Source: JBCDAP01 sp038747915 (GTDB lineage Bacteria > Planctomycetota > Phycisphaerae > Phycisphaerales > UBA1924). From it: a DNA stretch of 25,289 nt. The position numbers and the translations under genes were made by a program. How positions within the stretch are numbered: the first letter of the stretch is position 1; each line of letters starts with the position of its first letter. Shown here piece after piece: positions 1-7,337 of the stretch. Where the stretch lies: the NCBI GenBank assembly GCA_038747915.1, contig JBCDJJ010000052.1, positions 1 to 25,289 of the forward strand, written 5' to 3'. The notes under the pieces were generated by a model. It did no database searches. It was not told the origin of the DNA and worked only from the letters and a program-made list of their open reading frames with translations.

Positions 1-98
1 CGACCGACTCCGGGACTTGGGTGCCACTGGCGGCTTGCCCGCCAGTGTTCAAGGGCTTTGGCGTTCGCACTGGTGGGCAAGCCACCAGTGGCACCCGC
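1..98. repeat. BIME/REP-like composite palindromic repeat, left copy
   Basis: The element holds two hairpins with the same geometry. The first has 9-bp stems at 25-33 and 39-47 with a 5-nt loop. The second has stems at 68-76 and 82-90 with a 5-nt loop. The two 27-nt halves (21-47 and 68-94) are also complementary to each other at 25 of 27 positions, across a 20-nt spacer, so one large cruciform is possible. A direct copy at 25192-25289 differs at one base (position 20, G versus C). The element lies 21 nt beyond the acetyltransferase stop codon, so it could act as a transcript end. No transposase is adjacent. Confidence 0.85.
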
Positions 99-119
99 GA
101 CGAATTGACTTGGAACGCA

Positions 120-641
120 CTAGTTCACCCGCTCGTAGATCAACTCATCCCCGCCATCGTGCGCACGGGCCCGGGTGAACCCCGCTTTCTCCAGTACACG
201 GATCGCTGAGGCGTTGTCGACCGGTACGCGCGCCCGGATCGCAGCGGCCCCGCCCGGGCCGAGCGCCCAATCGCTCATCGCGCCCACGGCCTCCGTGGCG
301 TACCCCTTGCCGCGCTCGTCGTCGGCCATCGCGTACCGGATCTCGACCACCCCTCGCTCATCCGGCGGCGACGGGAACCGCACGTTGCCCACCAGCAGGT
401 GCTCGGCCCGATCGATGGCGTACCAGATGCTCCAGTGCCCGAGGTCGGGCTGATCGCACACCAGATCCGCTGCCGGCTCGAGCTCGCCGGCGATCAGCTC
501 CGGTGGCCACCGGTTGGAGATGGCGCAGTTGAGCAGCTCGCCCAGCGCCACACGGTCCTCGTGCGCCGCCCGCGCGAGCGCGGGGCTCGACGGGATCAGC
601 TCGAGGCGGTCGGCACGGACGCTGGACACTGTGTCAGTCAT
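120..641 (-). CDS. GNAT-family N-acetyltransferase (RimJ/RimL type)
   Basis: A 173-residue protein of the usual length for the Acetyltransf_3 group, which transfers acetyl from acetyl-CoA to an amine such as a protein N-terminus or small molecule. The acetyl-CoA pyrophosphate-binding loop is visible as DDERGKGYATEAV near residue 107 (the R/Q-x-x-G-x-G/A pattern). It is followed by the late motif DNASAIRVLEKAGF typical of the family. The N-terminal segment RADRLELIPSSPALARA matches the 'T-x-R-L-x-L-R' opening of RimJ-like enzymes. The ATG overlaps the stop codon of the upstream HIT gene (ATGA), so the two are probably translated together. The substrate cannot be read from sequence. Confidence 0.88.
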   Translation of the reverse strand: MTDTVSSVRADRLELIPSSPALARAAHEDRVALGELLNCAISNRWPPELIAGELEPAADLVCDQPDLGHWSIWYAIDRAEHLLVGNVRFPSPPDERGVVEIRYAMADDERGKGYATEAVGAMSDWALGPGGAAAIRARVPVDNASAIRVLEKAGFTRARAHDGGDELIYERVN

Positions 642-1276
642 GGCTTCTCTGATCCGTTCTCGAGAGTGTGTTGATCAACGCGCGGCCGCACCGCGGCCCA
701 CGCCTCGCGGTAGAGCTTCGCCATCTCGTCGAGCGCCGACGGGATCACACGGATATTCGCGACGGTCGTGACGAAGTTCACATCGCCCTGCCACCGGGGC
801 ACCACGTGCACATGCACATGCTCGGGCACACCCGCGCCGGCTGCAAGGCCCTGATTCAACCCAACATTCACGCCCTGGCACCCCAGCGCCCGCTCGCACA
901 GCTCGACCGCGAGGTCGACGAGCGACCAGAGTTCGGCCCGGTGCGCCGGCGCGTACTCCAGCAACCGCTGACGCGACTCCCCGAGGCACACCAGCAGATG
1001 GCCGTTCGAATAGGGGTAGGCGTTCAACATAATCAGCCCGCCGGCGCCCGGCGTCCGGTGCTCGCTCCCGGTGCGCACGATGACGTGGTTGGCAGCATCG
1101 TGCTGTGGCGTGAGCCAGTACCGGCGCAGGAAACACACGGACTCCGGCACCTCGTCGCCCTCACGAGCCGAATCGGCGCTCGGCCCCGACGACAGCATCC
1201 GCAGGTACGTGAGCCGCCACGGCGCGTGCAGCGCCGCCGGCGCACCGCTCGGCGTGGTTGGAGGCGCGGACCCCAT
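638..1276 (-). CDS. HIT-family nucleotide phosphorylase/hydrolase (Ap4A phosphorylase-like)
   Basis: A 212-residue histidine-triad protein. The triad HVHVHVV is at residues 153-159, with PRWxGDxNF directly after it. NAYPYSNGH at about 85-93 is the upstream nucleotide-binding stretch. This arrangement, including the later VIP motif, resembles actinobacterial diadenosine tetraphosphate phosphorylases, which split Ap4A with phosphate. A role in clearing dinucleoside polyphosphates in the cytoplasm is inferred from family. An open frame continues upstream to 1522, but that part runs antisense into the aminopeptidase. I chose ATG 1276 because the APWRLTYLR segment typical of the family N-terminus follows. 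The gene is divergent from the aminopeptidase with 76 bp between starts, and its stop overlaps the acetyltransferase start. Confidence 0.88.
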   Translation of the reverse strand: MGSAPPTTPSGAPAALHAPWRLTYLRMLSSGPSADSAREGDEVPESVCFLRRYWLTPQHDAANHVIVRTGSEHRTPGAGGLIMLNAYPYSNGHLLVCLGESRQRLLEYAPAHRAELWSLVDLAVELCERALGCQGVNVGLNQGLAAGAGVPEHVHVHVVPRWQGDVNFVTTVANIRVIPSALDEMAKLYREAWAAVRPRVDQHTLENGSEKP

Positions 1277-1312
1277 CCTCTCAGTGTAGCTCTCACCCCG
1301 CGCACACCCCGT

Positions 1313-1343
1313 TAGACTGCTCGGCCCAGGTTGCAGCAAGGAG
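1313..1343 (+). promoter_or_regulatory. Possible -10 element and strong RBS for the aminopeptidase
   Basis: AAGGAG at 1338-1343 lies 9 nt before the ATG at 1353 and fixes the start. TAGACT at 1313-1318 could be a -10 box. A TAGACT at a similar distance precedes the lipoprotein gene starting at 21853. No convincing -35 hexamer is seen, so the promoter part is tentative. The RBS part is solid. Confidence 0.35.
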
Positions 1344-1352
1344 CAGACGAAG

Positions 1353-2861
1353 ATGATCGAATCGGTGACGCTCGTGAGCAGGCGGGGCACGTCCGACGTG
1401 CTCGTGCTCGGACACTTCAAGGGCGCCGGGCTGTCCACCGCGTGCCGCACGCACGACGAGGACGGCTCGATCACCGCCGCCCTCCGCCGTCCCGACGCCA
1501 CCGGCGAACTCGGCGTGGTCATCGCGGTGACCCCGTCCGGCGGCTACAGCCGCGTGCTCGTTGTGGGACTCGGCGATCGCGGCAAGGCGGACGAAGGCCG
1601 ATTCCGTACCGCGGCGGGTGCCGTCGGCAAGGTGCTCTCCAAGATGCAGGCGAAGAGCGCTCTGCTCTGCTTCGCTGGCCCCATCGCCGACGCCACGCTC
1701 GACGCCAACCTCGCCGGCGTCGCCTTCGGCGAGGGCCTTGGTCTCCTCACCTTCGATCACGAGCAGTACAAGGGCGCCGCGTCGACCCGCACGACCAGGC
1801 CCAAGCTCGCGGTGCGCATCAGCGACCACTTCGAGACCGACGACTTCGCCCACGGCGTCGACTACGGCCTCGGCCTTGCTGAGTCCGCCAACGAGTCGCG
1901 CCGGCTCTCCACCACCCCGCCCAACATCTGCAACCCGCCGTGGGTCGCCAAGGAAGCCCAGAAGATGGGCCGCAAGGTCGGCCTGAAAGTCGATGTTTTC
2001 TCCGGCGCTGCGCTCGACAAGCACAAGCTCGTGGGCATCAAGACAGTCGGTGATGCGAGCGAGTCGAAGCCGTGCCTCATCCGCATGGAGTACACACCCC
2101 CTGGCGGGGGTCGCGGCCGCGGCGGCAGGCCGCTCGTGCTCGTCGGCAAGACCATGACCTACGACTCCGGCGGGCTTAACCTCAAGGTCGGCCCCGGTGG
2201 CCCCAAGGGTATGAAGCAGGACATGGACGGCGGATCGGCCGTCTTCGGCGCCATGCACGCCTGCGCGACGGTCATTCAGCCGCGCAAGCGTGTGGTCGCC
2301 TATCTCTCCTGCGCCGAAAACTCCATCTCCGACGAGGCCTACCGCCCCGACGACATCCTCACCTACGCCAACGGCGTCACCGTCGAGGTCACCAACACCG
2401 ACGCCGAGGGTCGGCTCGTCCTCGCCGATGCGCTCGCCTACACCTGCGCCCACGACCGCCCTGCAGCGATCGTGGACATCGCCACGCTCACCGGCGGTGT
2501 CGTTGTCGCGCTCGGCCGGGCCTACGCGGGTATCTGGTGCGACGACGATTCCCTCCGCGAGAAGCTCATCGCGGCCGGCGAGCGCACCGGCGAGCCGCTC
2601 TGGCGCCTGCCGCACAGCGAGCACTACAACAACATGATGCGATCCGACACCGCCGACATCTGGAACAGCGCCCCCGTCCGCGAGGCCCACGCCTCCCAGG
2701 GCGCCGCGTTCTTGAGCTACTTCGTCAAACCCGGCATCCCCTGGGCCCATGTCGATATCGCCGGCCAGATCGCCAACAAAGACGGCGAGGGCCCCTTCGT
2801 CAAGAACATGCCCAACGGCTTCGGCGCCCGCATGCTGGCCGACCTCATCGAGGCCTTCTGA
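1353..2861 (+). CDS. pepA: Leucyl aminopeptidase, peptidase family M17
   Basis: A 502-residue cytosolic dizinc aminopeptidase that removes N-terminal residues from peptides. It has the normal M17 length and two-domain layout: a variable N-terminal domain (about 1-165) and a catalytic C-terminal domain. All metal and catalytic residues expected from E. coli PepA can be placed: K266 and D271 in GKTMTYDSGG, K278, D290 in MKQDMDGG, and D350, E352 and R354 in the signature NTDAEGRL (348-355). The DMDGGSA stretch differs slightly from the more common DMxGAA. The start has a good RBS at 1338-1343. The gene is a single plus-strand unit facing the peptidase MA gene, with a shared hairpin between them. 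A role in peptide turnover is the standard assignment; some homologues also bind DNA, which cannot be judged here. Confidence 0.95.
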   Translation: MIESVTLVSRRGTSDVLVLGHFKGAGLSTACRTHDEDGSITAALRRPDATGELGVVIAVTPSGGYSRVLVVGLGDRGKADEGRFRTAAGAVGKVLSKMQAKSALLCFAGPIADATLDANLAGVAFGEGLGLLTFDHEQYKGAASTRTTRPKLAVRISDHFETDDFAHGVDYGLGLAESANESRRLSTTPPNICNPPWVAKEAQKMGRKVGLKVDVFSGAALDKHKLVGIKTVGDASESKPCLIRMEYTPPGGGRGRGGRPLVLVGKTMTYDSGGLNLKVGPGGPKGMKQDMDGGSAVFGAMHACATVIQPRKRVVAYLSCAENSISDEAYRPDDILTYANGVTVEVTNTDAEGRLVLADALAYTCAHDRPAAIVDIATLTGGVVVALGRAYAGIWCDDDSLREKLIAAGERTGEPLWRLPHSEHYNNMMRSDTADIWNSAPVREAHASQGAAFLSYFVKPGIPWAHVDIAGQIANKDGEGPFVKNMPNGFGARMLADLIEAF

Positions 2862-2877
2862 TCGCGTGCATGTGTCT

Positions 2878-2900
2878 CACCGGCGGTTCGTCCGCCGGTG
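2878..2900. terminator. Bidirectional hairpin between convergent genes; diverged REP hairpin
   Basis: A perfect 9-bp stem (2878-2886 with 2892-2900) and 5-nt loop sit between the aminopeptidase stop and the stop of the convergent peptidase MA gene. There is no T tract. Stem and loop lengths equal those of the REP hairpin at 25-47. The two sequences match at 18 of 23 positions, and the stem change at position 4 is compensated at position 20. Confidence 0.6.
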
Positions 2901-2933
2901 TGCGCACGAACGTCGGTGCTCTCGACCTCACAC

Positions 2934-5621
2934 TCACTCGCCCGCGAGCACCTCGAGTCGCTCCAACCGCCGACGGTGGATCTCTCGATCCGGCTCGAGC
3001 ACCGTGAGCGCGCGCACGTGTCGGAGTGCCTCGTCGAACCGGTGCGTCTTCACCGCCGCCGCCGCCGCGAGTTCTCGGTGCTCGGGTCGATACGGCGCAA
3101 TGATCGTCGCCCGTTCGGCCTTCTCGTACGCGCGATCGTGCTCGCCCCGTACCGCGAACAGCCGCGCCAACTCCGCAGCGTACGCCCACGAGTACGTCTC
3201 GCGCGAGTCGAGCCACTCGAGATGCGGCAGCATGGCCTCGGGCTCGCCCATCGCCCGGTAGTGCAGCGTCAGCAGCCGGTGCGGCAAGGGGTCGACCGGC
3301 CGTGCCGCGGCGTATCGCTCGAGCAACGCGCGGGTCTCATCACGCAGCGGCACATCCTGCCCGTGCTCCTCGAGCTCGATCTCCACGAGCGCCGCCAGCA
3401 CCTCGGGATGCCCAGGATGCACCCCCGCGAGCCGCTCGAGCACCTCCCGGCTCGGTTCCACCGGCTCAAGCTCGAACTGTGCGCCCGATCGGAGCCCCCG
3501 CGCGCGCCGATCGAGCGATAACCCCATGCCCGAGAGCGACTCCACCCGTTGCTCGCTCGCCGATGGATCGTGCAGCGTCGCCTCGCCAAGCAGCATCTCG
3601 AGCCGCGGCTCACCCCACACACCTTGGCGCACCAGATCGTCCGCGGCCCACAACTCGAACTCCTCGAGAAACTGCTCGAAGCTCCGACCGAATGCCGACT
3701 CGATCACCTCGCCCTCGGTCAGCCCCTCCCGCTGAAGCGCCAGCATCCGCCGGATGTGCCCCTGGGTGTGCGCATCGAGGATGTACTGATAAATCCATGC
3801 CGACTGCGCGTACGCCAGCGGTCGGTCCGACGGCGTCTCGGGACGTGTGAACGCCAGATTGATCTTCACCGGCCCGAACAGCCGCTCGCCCTCGAGCGCG
3901 CTCGCCAGGAGCTGCCACGTGTCCCACGTCCGCTCGGCAATCTCGAAGTTCACCGCGCACGCCTCGGTGAACCAGTGCGGGATCCGGTTCTCCGTGACCG
4001 CGAGCGTCGCGGTGTGCACATACTCGTGCTGGATGACCGTCAGCCAGTCGAACTCGCCCGTGTGATCCTTGCCGTACCGCGGCGCCTCCAGGGCGATCAC
4101 CGGACCGGTCGCGGCTGCGATCGTGAAGATGCCCGTCAGCCCCGTGATGCGCACCGCGAAGCGCTCGTGCGTGGGCATCAGCTCGATGGTCGTCTTCCGA
4201 TCCGGCACGAATCCAAACGCCGCTGCCACCATCTCGTGCACGCGCTCCAGATGCACCAGCATGTCACGCGCGAGCGCCTCATCGACCCCACCCGCGTAGC
4301 GCACGCGGAAGTGCGCCGACTCGACCGTGGCATAGGTCAGCAGGTCACGAACCAGCGCGAGTGAGTTCGTCGCGCGGATGTGAAAGGGGTCGAGTTCCGA
4401 CGCTGTCGTCAGCGCATCCAGTGCCCCAACATCCTCACCCGACTGCATCCGAAGCAGCCCGAGCTCGATCCACGGCTCCGGCCACCGCGGCGCCCGCTCC
4501 ACCGCGTCCACGAGGAACTCGTCCGCCCGCTCGTACTGCCGAAGATCCGACAGGACCGCCCCGACCACGTACGGCCCGAGTGCCCCGCCCGGCGCTCGTG
4601 CCTCGAGTTCCTCGAGGGCCGCATCCCGAGCCACATCGTCAAAGCCTGCGCCGTGCGCCGCTGCGAGCCACGCTAGCCCCTCGTGCCACCCCGGCCAGAT
4701 CGCCAGTGCCCGCTCCATCGATGCCACGGCACCATCGGCATCGTCGAGCCGCAGCGCAATCCGCGCCCGCAGCAGCTCTCCCCACGGATGCACCGCCTCG
4801 GTGTCACCGCTGATCTCGCGCGCGATCTCGTCCAGCTGATCCGCGATCACCTCCACGCGATCCACATCCAACCCGTCCACCGCCAGCCCGCCGAACAGGC
4901 GCCACGCCTGCGCCGAGCGCGGGTTGAGAGCGAGCGTCTCCTCCAGCGCCGCCCCACCCTCCTCACGGTTCGACCGCGCAATCAGCAGATCCGCCTCCAT
5001 CAGACGCACGCGCCAATCGAGCTGATCACGCTGCCGCAGCTCGGCCAACTCGCGGACCAGCGCCCGTGCGCGATCCGCATCCGCGGCCCGCCCGAGCATG
5101 AACGATCGCGCCGCCGTAAGCGCCACCTGCGCCTCACGATCACCGCTCACCGGCACCGCATCAAACGATGCCTCGATCGCCGCCACCAATCCGTCGTCGA
5201 ACGCCTGGCCCGACTCCCCGAGCGCGAGCACATTGATCAGCGCTCCGTGCGCCGACAGCTCGACCTCGTCCACCGGCAACCGATCCATCGCGGCGAGATC
5301 GGACCGGCGCACCGCGGCCTCGGCCCGCAGCGCCCACCCGAGCGACTCGTCCTCGAATACCGGATCGTGGAACCACCCGGCCTGCAGCGCCGCTTGCGCG
5401 AGCAGCGCCGGCGACTCGAGTTCACCCCGATCCTCCCACTGGCCGTGAAACACCCGCAGCGCCGCGCGCTCGTGCGCGCGCAGGTACGGCGCCTCGATCG
5501 CCCGCGCCGCAGCGGGCGACAGGTCGGGCGCCGCCTGGGCCGGGGTCACCGCCACCAGGGCCACCGAAGAAAGACACGCCGCTGCACACGCAGCGAGCAC
5601 CGATCGAGTCAGTCGCAGCAT
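2934..5621 (-). CDS. Secreted TPR protein with peptidase MA-like (gluzincin) domain
   Basis: An 895-residue exported protein. A signal peptide is clear at residues 1-31 (MLRLTRS start, hydrophobic core, AQA cleavage site). TPR-like helical repeats fill about 180-430. The zinc-protease motif HEYVH is at 532-536, with E533 as predicted catalytic base, and WFTEA supplies E553 as the likely third ligand, as in the peptidase MA family (PF13485). A second TPR-like region lies near the C-terminus, where alanine- and glutamate-rich helices end the protein. The open frame runs up to 5798, but ATG 5621 is preferred: GAGG lies about 6 nt upstream and the signal peptide starts there. It is the last gene of the minus-strand block, behind the LolA-like gene. 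Likely a periplasmic or envelope-bound metallopeptidase; the substrate is unknown. Confidence 0.85.
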   Translation of the reverse strand: MLRLTRSVLAACAAACLSSVALVAVTPAQAAPDLSPAAARAIEAPYLRAHERAALRVFHGQWEDRGELESPALLAQAALQAGWFHDPVFEDESLGWALRAEAAVRRSDLAAMDRLPVDEVELSAHGALINVLALGESGQAFDDGLVAAIEASFDAVPVSGDREAQVALTAARSFMLGRAADADRARALVRELAELRQRDQLDWRVRLMEADLLIARSNREEGGAALEETLALNPRSAQAWRLFGGLAVDGLDVDRVEVIADQLDEIAREISGDTEAVHPWGELLRARIALRLDDADGAVASMERALAIWPGWHEGLAWLAAAHGAGFDDVARDAALEELEARAPGGALGPYVVGAVLSDLRQYERADEFLVDAVERAPRWPEPWIELGLLRMQSGEDVGALDALTTASELDPFHIRATNSLALVRDLLTYATVESAHFRVRYAGGVDEALARDMLVHLERVHEMVAAAFGFVPDRKTTIELMPTHERFAVRITGLTGIFTIAAATGPVIALEAPRYGKDHTGEFDWLTVIQHEYVHTATLAVTENRIPHWFTEACAVNFEIAERTWDTWQLLASALEGERLFGPVKINLAFTRPETPSDRPLAYAQSAWIYQYILDAHTQGHIRRMLALQREGLTEGEVIESAFGRSFEQFLEEFELWAADDLVRQGVWGEPRLEMLLGEATLHDPSASEQRVESLSGMGLSLDRRARGLRSGAQFELEPVEPSREVLERLAGVHPGHPEVLAALVEIELEEHGQDVPLRDETRALLERYAAARPVDPLPHRLLTLHYRAMGEPEAMLPHLEWLDSRETYSWAYAAELARLFAVRGEHDRAYEKAERATIIAPYRPEHRELAAAAAVKTHRFDEALRHVRALTVLEPDREIHRRRLERLEVLAGE

Positions 5622-5728
5622 GGAAACCTCGTGCTGACGAACCATAGGTCCGCCCGGTCCATCAAACGAACACCCCTCGTGCCGCGCGCTCGAAAGCACA
5701 TCCATCGCTCGGTCACCGGAGATCGGTG

Positions 5729-5749
5729 GTGGGAGCGTCTCGCTCCTAC
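5729..5749. repeat. Short palindromic hairpin in the 142-bp gap between two co-oriented genes
   Basis: A 9-bp stem with one G-U pair (5729-5737 with 5741-5749) and a 3-nt loop. It lies between the stop of the LolA-like gene (5764) and the start of the peptidase MA gene (5621). It could partly terminate transcription or be another interspersed palindrome. A weaker 5-bp hairpin lies next to it at 5714-5728. Confidence 0.5.
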
Positions 5750-5763
5750 GAACACCCCGGTCC

Positions 5764-6678
5764 CTACTCCTCAACCCGCACGATCCACCCCCCACCAACC
5801 GGCACCTCGGTGTTCACCACGAACGGTCGCACATGCTCGTTCTTCACCGTCCCCGCCAGACGGATCACGCTCTCATCACCGTTGCGATGCACCGCGAGTG
5901 TCGCGAGGGGCAGGAGCGTCCCCCGCTCGTACCAGAGCCGGATCTCCGAGAACCGGTCGTCTACCGCACCGCCATCGCCTACGGCCTTGGGGGTGAGCTT
6001 GAGCTGGTGCGCATTGCCGAGGCCATCGAGCGGATCACCCTCGGGGATCTCGCCGATCTCCTCGTGCGGACCGAGCAGCACCGTGTCGTACCGTGCCAGC
6101 ATGTCCGCCTTTCGCTGACCGAGGGGCAGCGGGATCAACGTCCGGCTCCCCACGCGAAACGGATCGAAGTCCGTCCCCGGCGGCGCGATTCGCCGCTTCG
6201 TGAACCGCTTGCCGTCCGCGGTGATCTCTTTCTCGACGAGCCACTCTCCATCGAAGATGAAGTCACGACTCACATCCCGCACCGCGTCCCCGAAGATCAA
6301 CTGACGGAACGACACTTGGAACGCGCGATCCGCCGGGCCATCCGCCACGCCGTCGCTGTTCACATCCGGTGCGCCGTTGTCCTCGTAATAGAGCGTACCG
6401 AGCCGGGTCTGCAGATCACCCTGCAGCGCCGAGAACCGCTGATACACCACGTTCGCGGAGAGCCGGTCCAGGTCATCGCCCGCGGCCTCGAGGGCATCGA
6501 GTAGATCCTCCGCGGTCTCCGGCTCGATCACGATGTCGAGCTGCACGCGCACGGGCGATGACACCATGGGAATCCGAGGCTCCACCTCGGCGCCCTCCCC
6601 CCGATCCGCGGGCTGCGCCCACAACACGGTGCACGCACCACCAACCACAAGACACCAGGCAGCAAACGGGCGTGACAT
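5764..6678 (-). CDS. Exported LolA-like (lipoprotein-sorting fold) protein
   Basis: A 304-residue exported protein of unproven function. Residues 1-21 form a signal peptide (MSRPFAAWC start, hydrophobic core, cleavage near WAQ). The mature part shows the pattern of outer-membrane lipoprotein-sorting (LolA/LolB-fold) proteins: a helical opening that includes YQRFSALQGD, then alternating beta strands such as DFIFDGEWLVEKE and RIAPPG, then LPLGQRKADMLARYD. A loop DVNSDGVADG resembles a dockerin-type calcium loop. The open frame continues to 6723, but ATG 6678 has AAGGGG 10 nt upstream and starts the signal peptide. It follows ruvX by 41 bp, so both are probably co-transcribed. A lipid or lipoprotein carrier role is inferred from fold only. 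Confidence 0.7.
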   Translation of the reverse strand: MSRPFAAWCLVVGGACTVLWAQPADRGEGAEVEPRIPMVSSPVRVQLDIVIEPETAEDLLDALEAAGDDLDRLSANVVYQRFSALQGDLQTRLGTLYYEDNGAPDVNSDGVADGPADRAFQVSFRQLIFGDAVRDVSRDFIFDGEWLVEKEITADGKRFTKRRIAPPGTDFDPFRVGSRTLIPLPLGQRKADMLARYDTVLLGPHEEIGEIPEGDPLDGLGNAHQLKLTPKAVGDGGAVDDRFSEIRLWYERGTLLPLATLAVHRNGDESVIRLAGTVKNEHVRPFVVNTEVPVGGGWIVRVEE

Positions 6679-6719
6679 ACCGGCAGATCCCCTTGGCACA
6701 TTCCACAGCGGGCCGGCGC

Positions 6720-7187
6720 TCACGCGTGCGGCTCGGACGAACCCGCCTCCTCCGAGCGTACCGCTGAACCACCCCGGTGGTGCTCGAAAAACGCCTCCAG
6801 GATCGCGGCCGCGGCCAGGGCGTCCCGCCGGCGCTTCTTTTGCTTGTGCGTGAGCCCCGTCCGCGCCATCTGGTGATCGGCACGGACCGAGGTGAGCCGC
6901 TCGTCCTGCTCATGCACCGCAAGCCCCGCTGCACGCCCCAGATCCGCTGCGAACGCCCGCGAGACCGCCGCCCGAGGGCTGGCCGACCCGTCCATGTGGA
7001 GCGGCACGCCCACGACCAATGCCCCGACCTCTTCCTCGGCGGCCCGATGCACGATCGCGCCGATCAGCCGCTCGCGCTGCGTCAGCGGAATCTCCACCAC
7101 CCCTACCGGTGAAGCCACTCGAGTCTCATCGTCTCCGACACCGAGCCCTGTCCGCCGATCCCCAAGATCCACCGCCAGATACCGCAT
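6720..7187 (-). CDS. ruvX: Putative pre-16S rRNA nuclease / Holliday junction resolvase-like YqgF
   Basis: A 155-residue RNase H-fold protein of the YqgF/RuvX family, known for processing the 5' end of 16S rRNA and proposed as a Holliday junction resolvase. The acidic active site is visible: the first Asp in AVDLGDRRTG (residue 7), Glu in DERLTS and the last Asp in RRDALAAAAIL. The GVPLHMDGS loop is also typical. ATG 7187 is directly preceded by an in-frame GTG at 7190; GAGTGGGG just upstream may serve as RBS for either. The C-terminal 25 residues are a poorly conserved tail. The gene lies downstream of nuoH after a hairpin and leads into the LolA-like gene. Confidence 0.9.
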   Translation of the reverse strand: MRYLAVDLGDRRTGLGVGDDETRVASPVGVVEIPLTQRERLIGAIVHRAAEEEVGALVVGVPLHMDGSASPRAAVSRAFAADLGRAAGLAVHEQDERLTSVRADHQMARTGLTHKQKKRRRDALAAAAILEAFFEHHRGGSAVRSEEAGSSEPHA

Positions 7188-7281
7188 CACCCCACTCTAC
7201 GAACGCTGCGACGCGCAGGGCGTCACGGAACACACCATCAACGCGAGATCACACCGCCAACCCGCGATCACACCACACGAG

Positions 7282-7301
7282 CCGCGGGCGCGAGCCCGCG
7301 G
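7282..7301. terminator. GC hairpin downstream of nuoH
   Basis: A perfect 8-bp stem (7282-7289 with 7294-7301) with a GCGA tetraloop lies 36 bp past the nuoH stop in the 150-bp gap before ruvX. No T tract follows on the minus strand. Seventeen bases of it (7279-7295) recur in inverse orientation at 14221-14237. Confidence 0.5.
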
Positions 7302-7337
7302 ACCAGACCGCCCACGCTCACCGAGCACACAACGCCG

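Noticed and set aside
1..98. CRISPR repeat
   Set aside because: There is no array of spacers, only two distant copies with internal double hairpins.
21..209. 62-codon open frame across the left repeat
   Set aside because: It is the translation of a palindromic repeat and runs into the acetyltransferase antisense.
1277..1522. In-frame upstream extension of the HIT protein
   Set aside because: It overlaps the pepA start on the other strand, and the family N-terminus begins after ATG 1276.
1293..2750. 485-codon minus-strand open frame antisense to pepA
   Set aside because: PepA shows every catalytic residue; the antisense frame is Gly/Val/Ala-rich without a motif.
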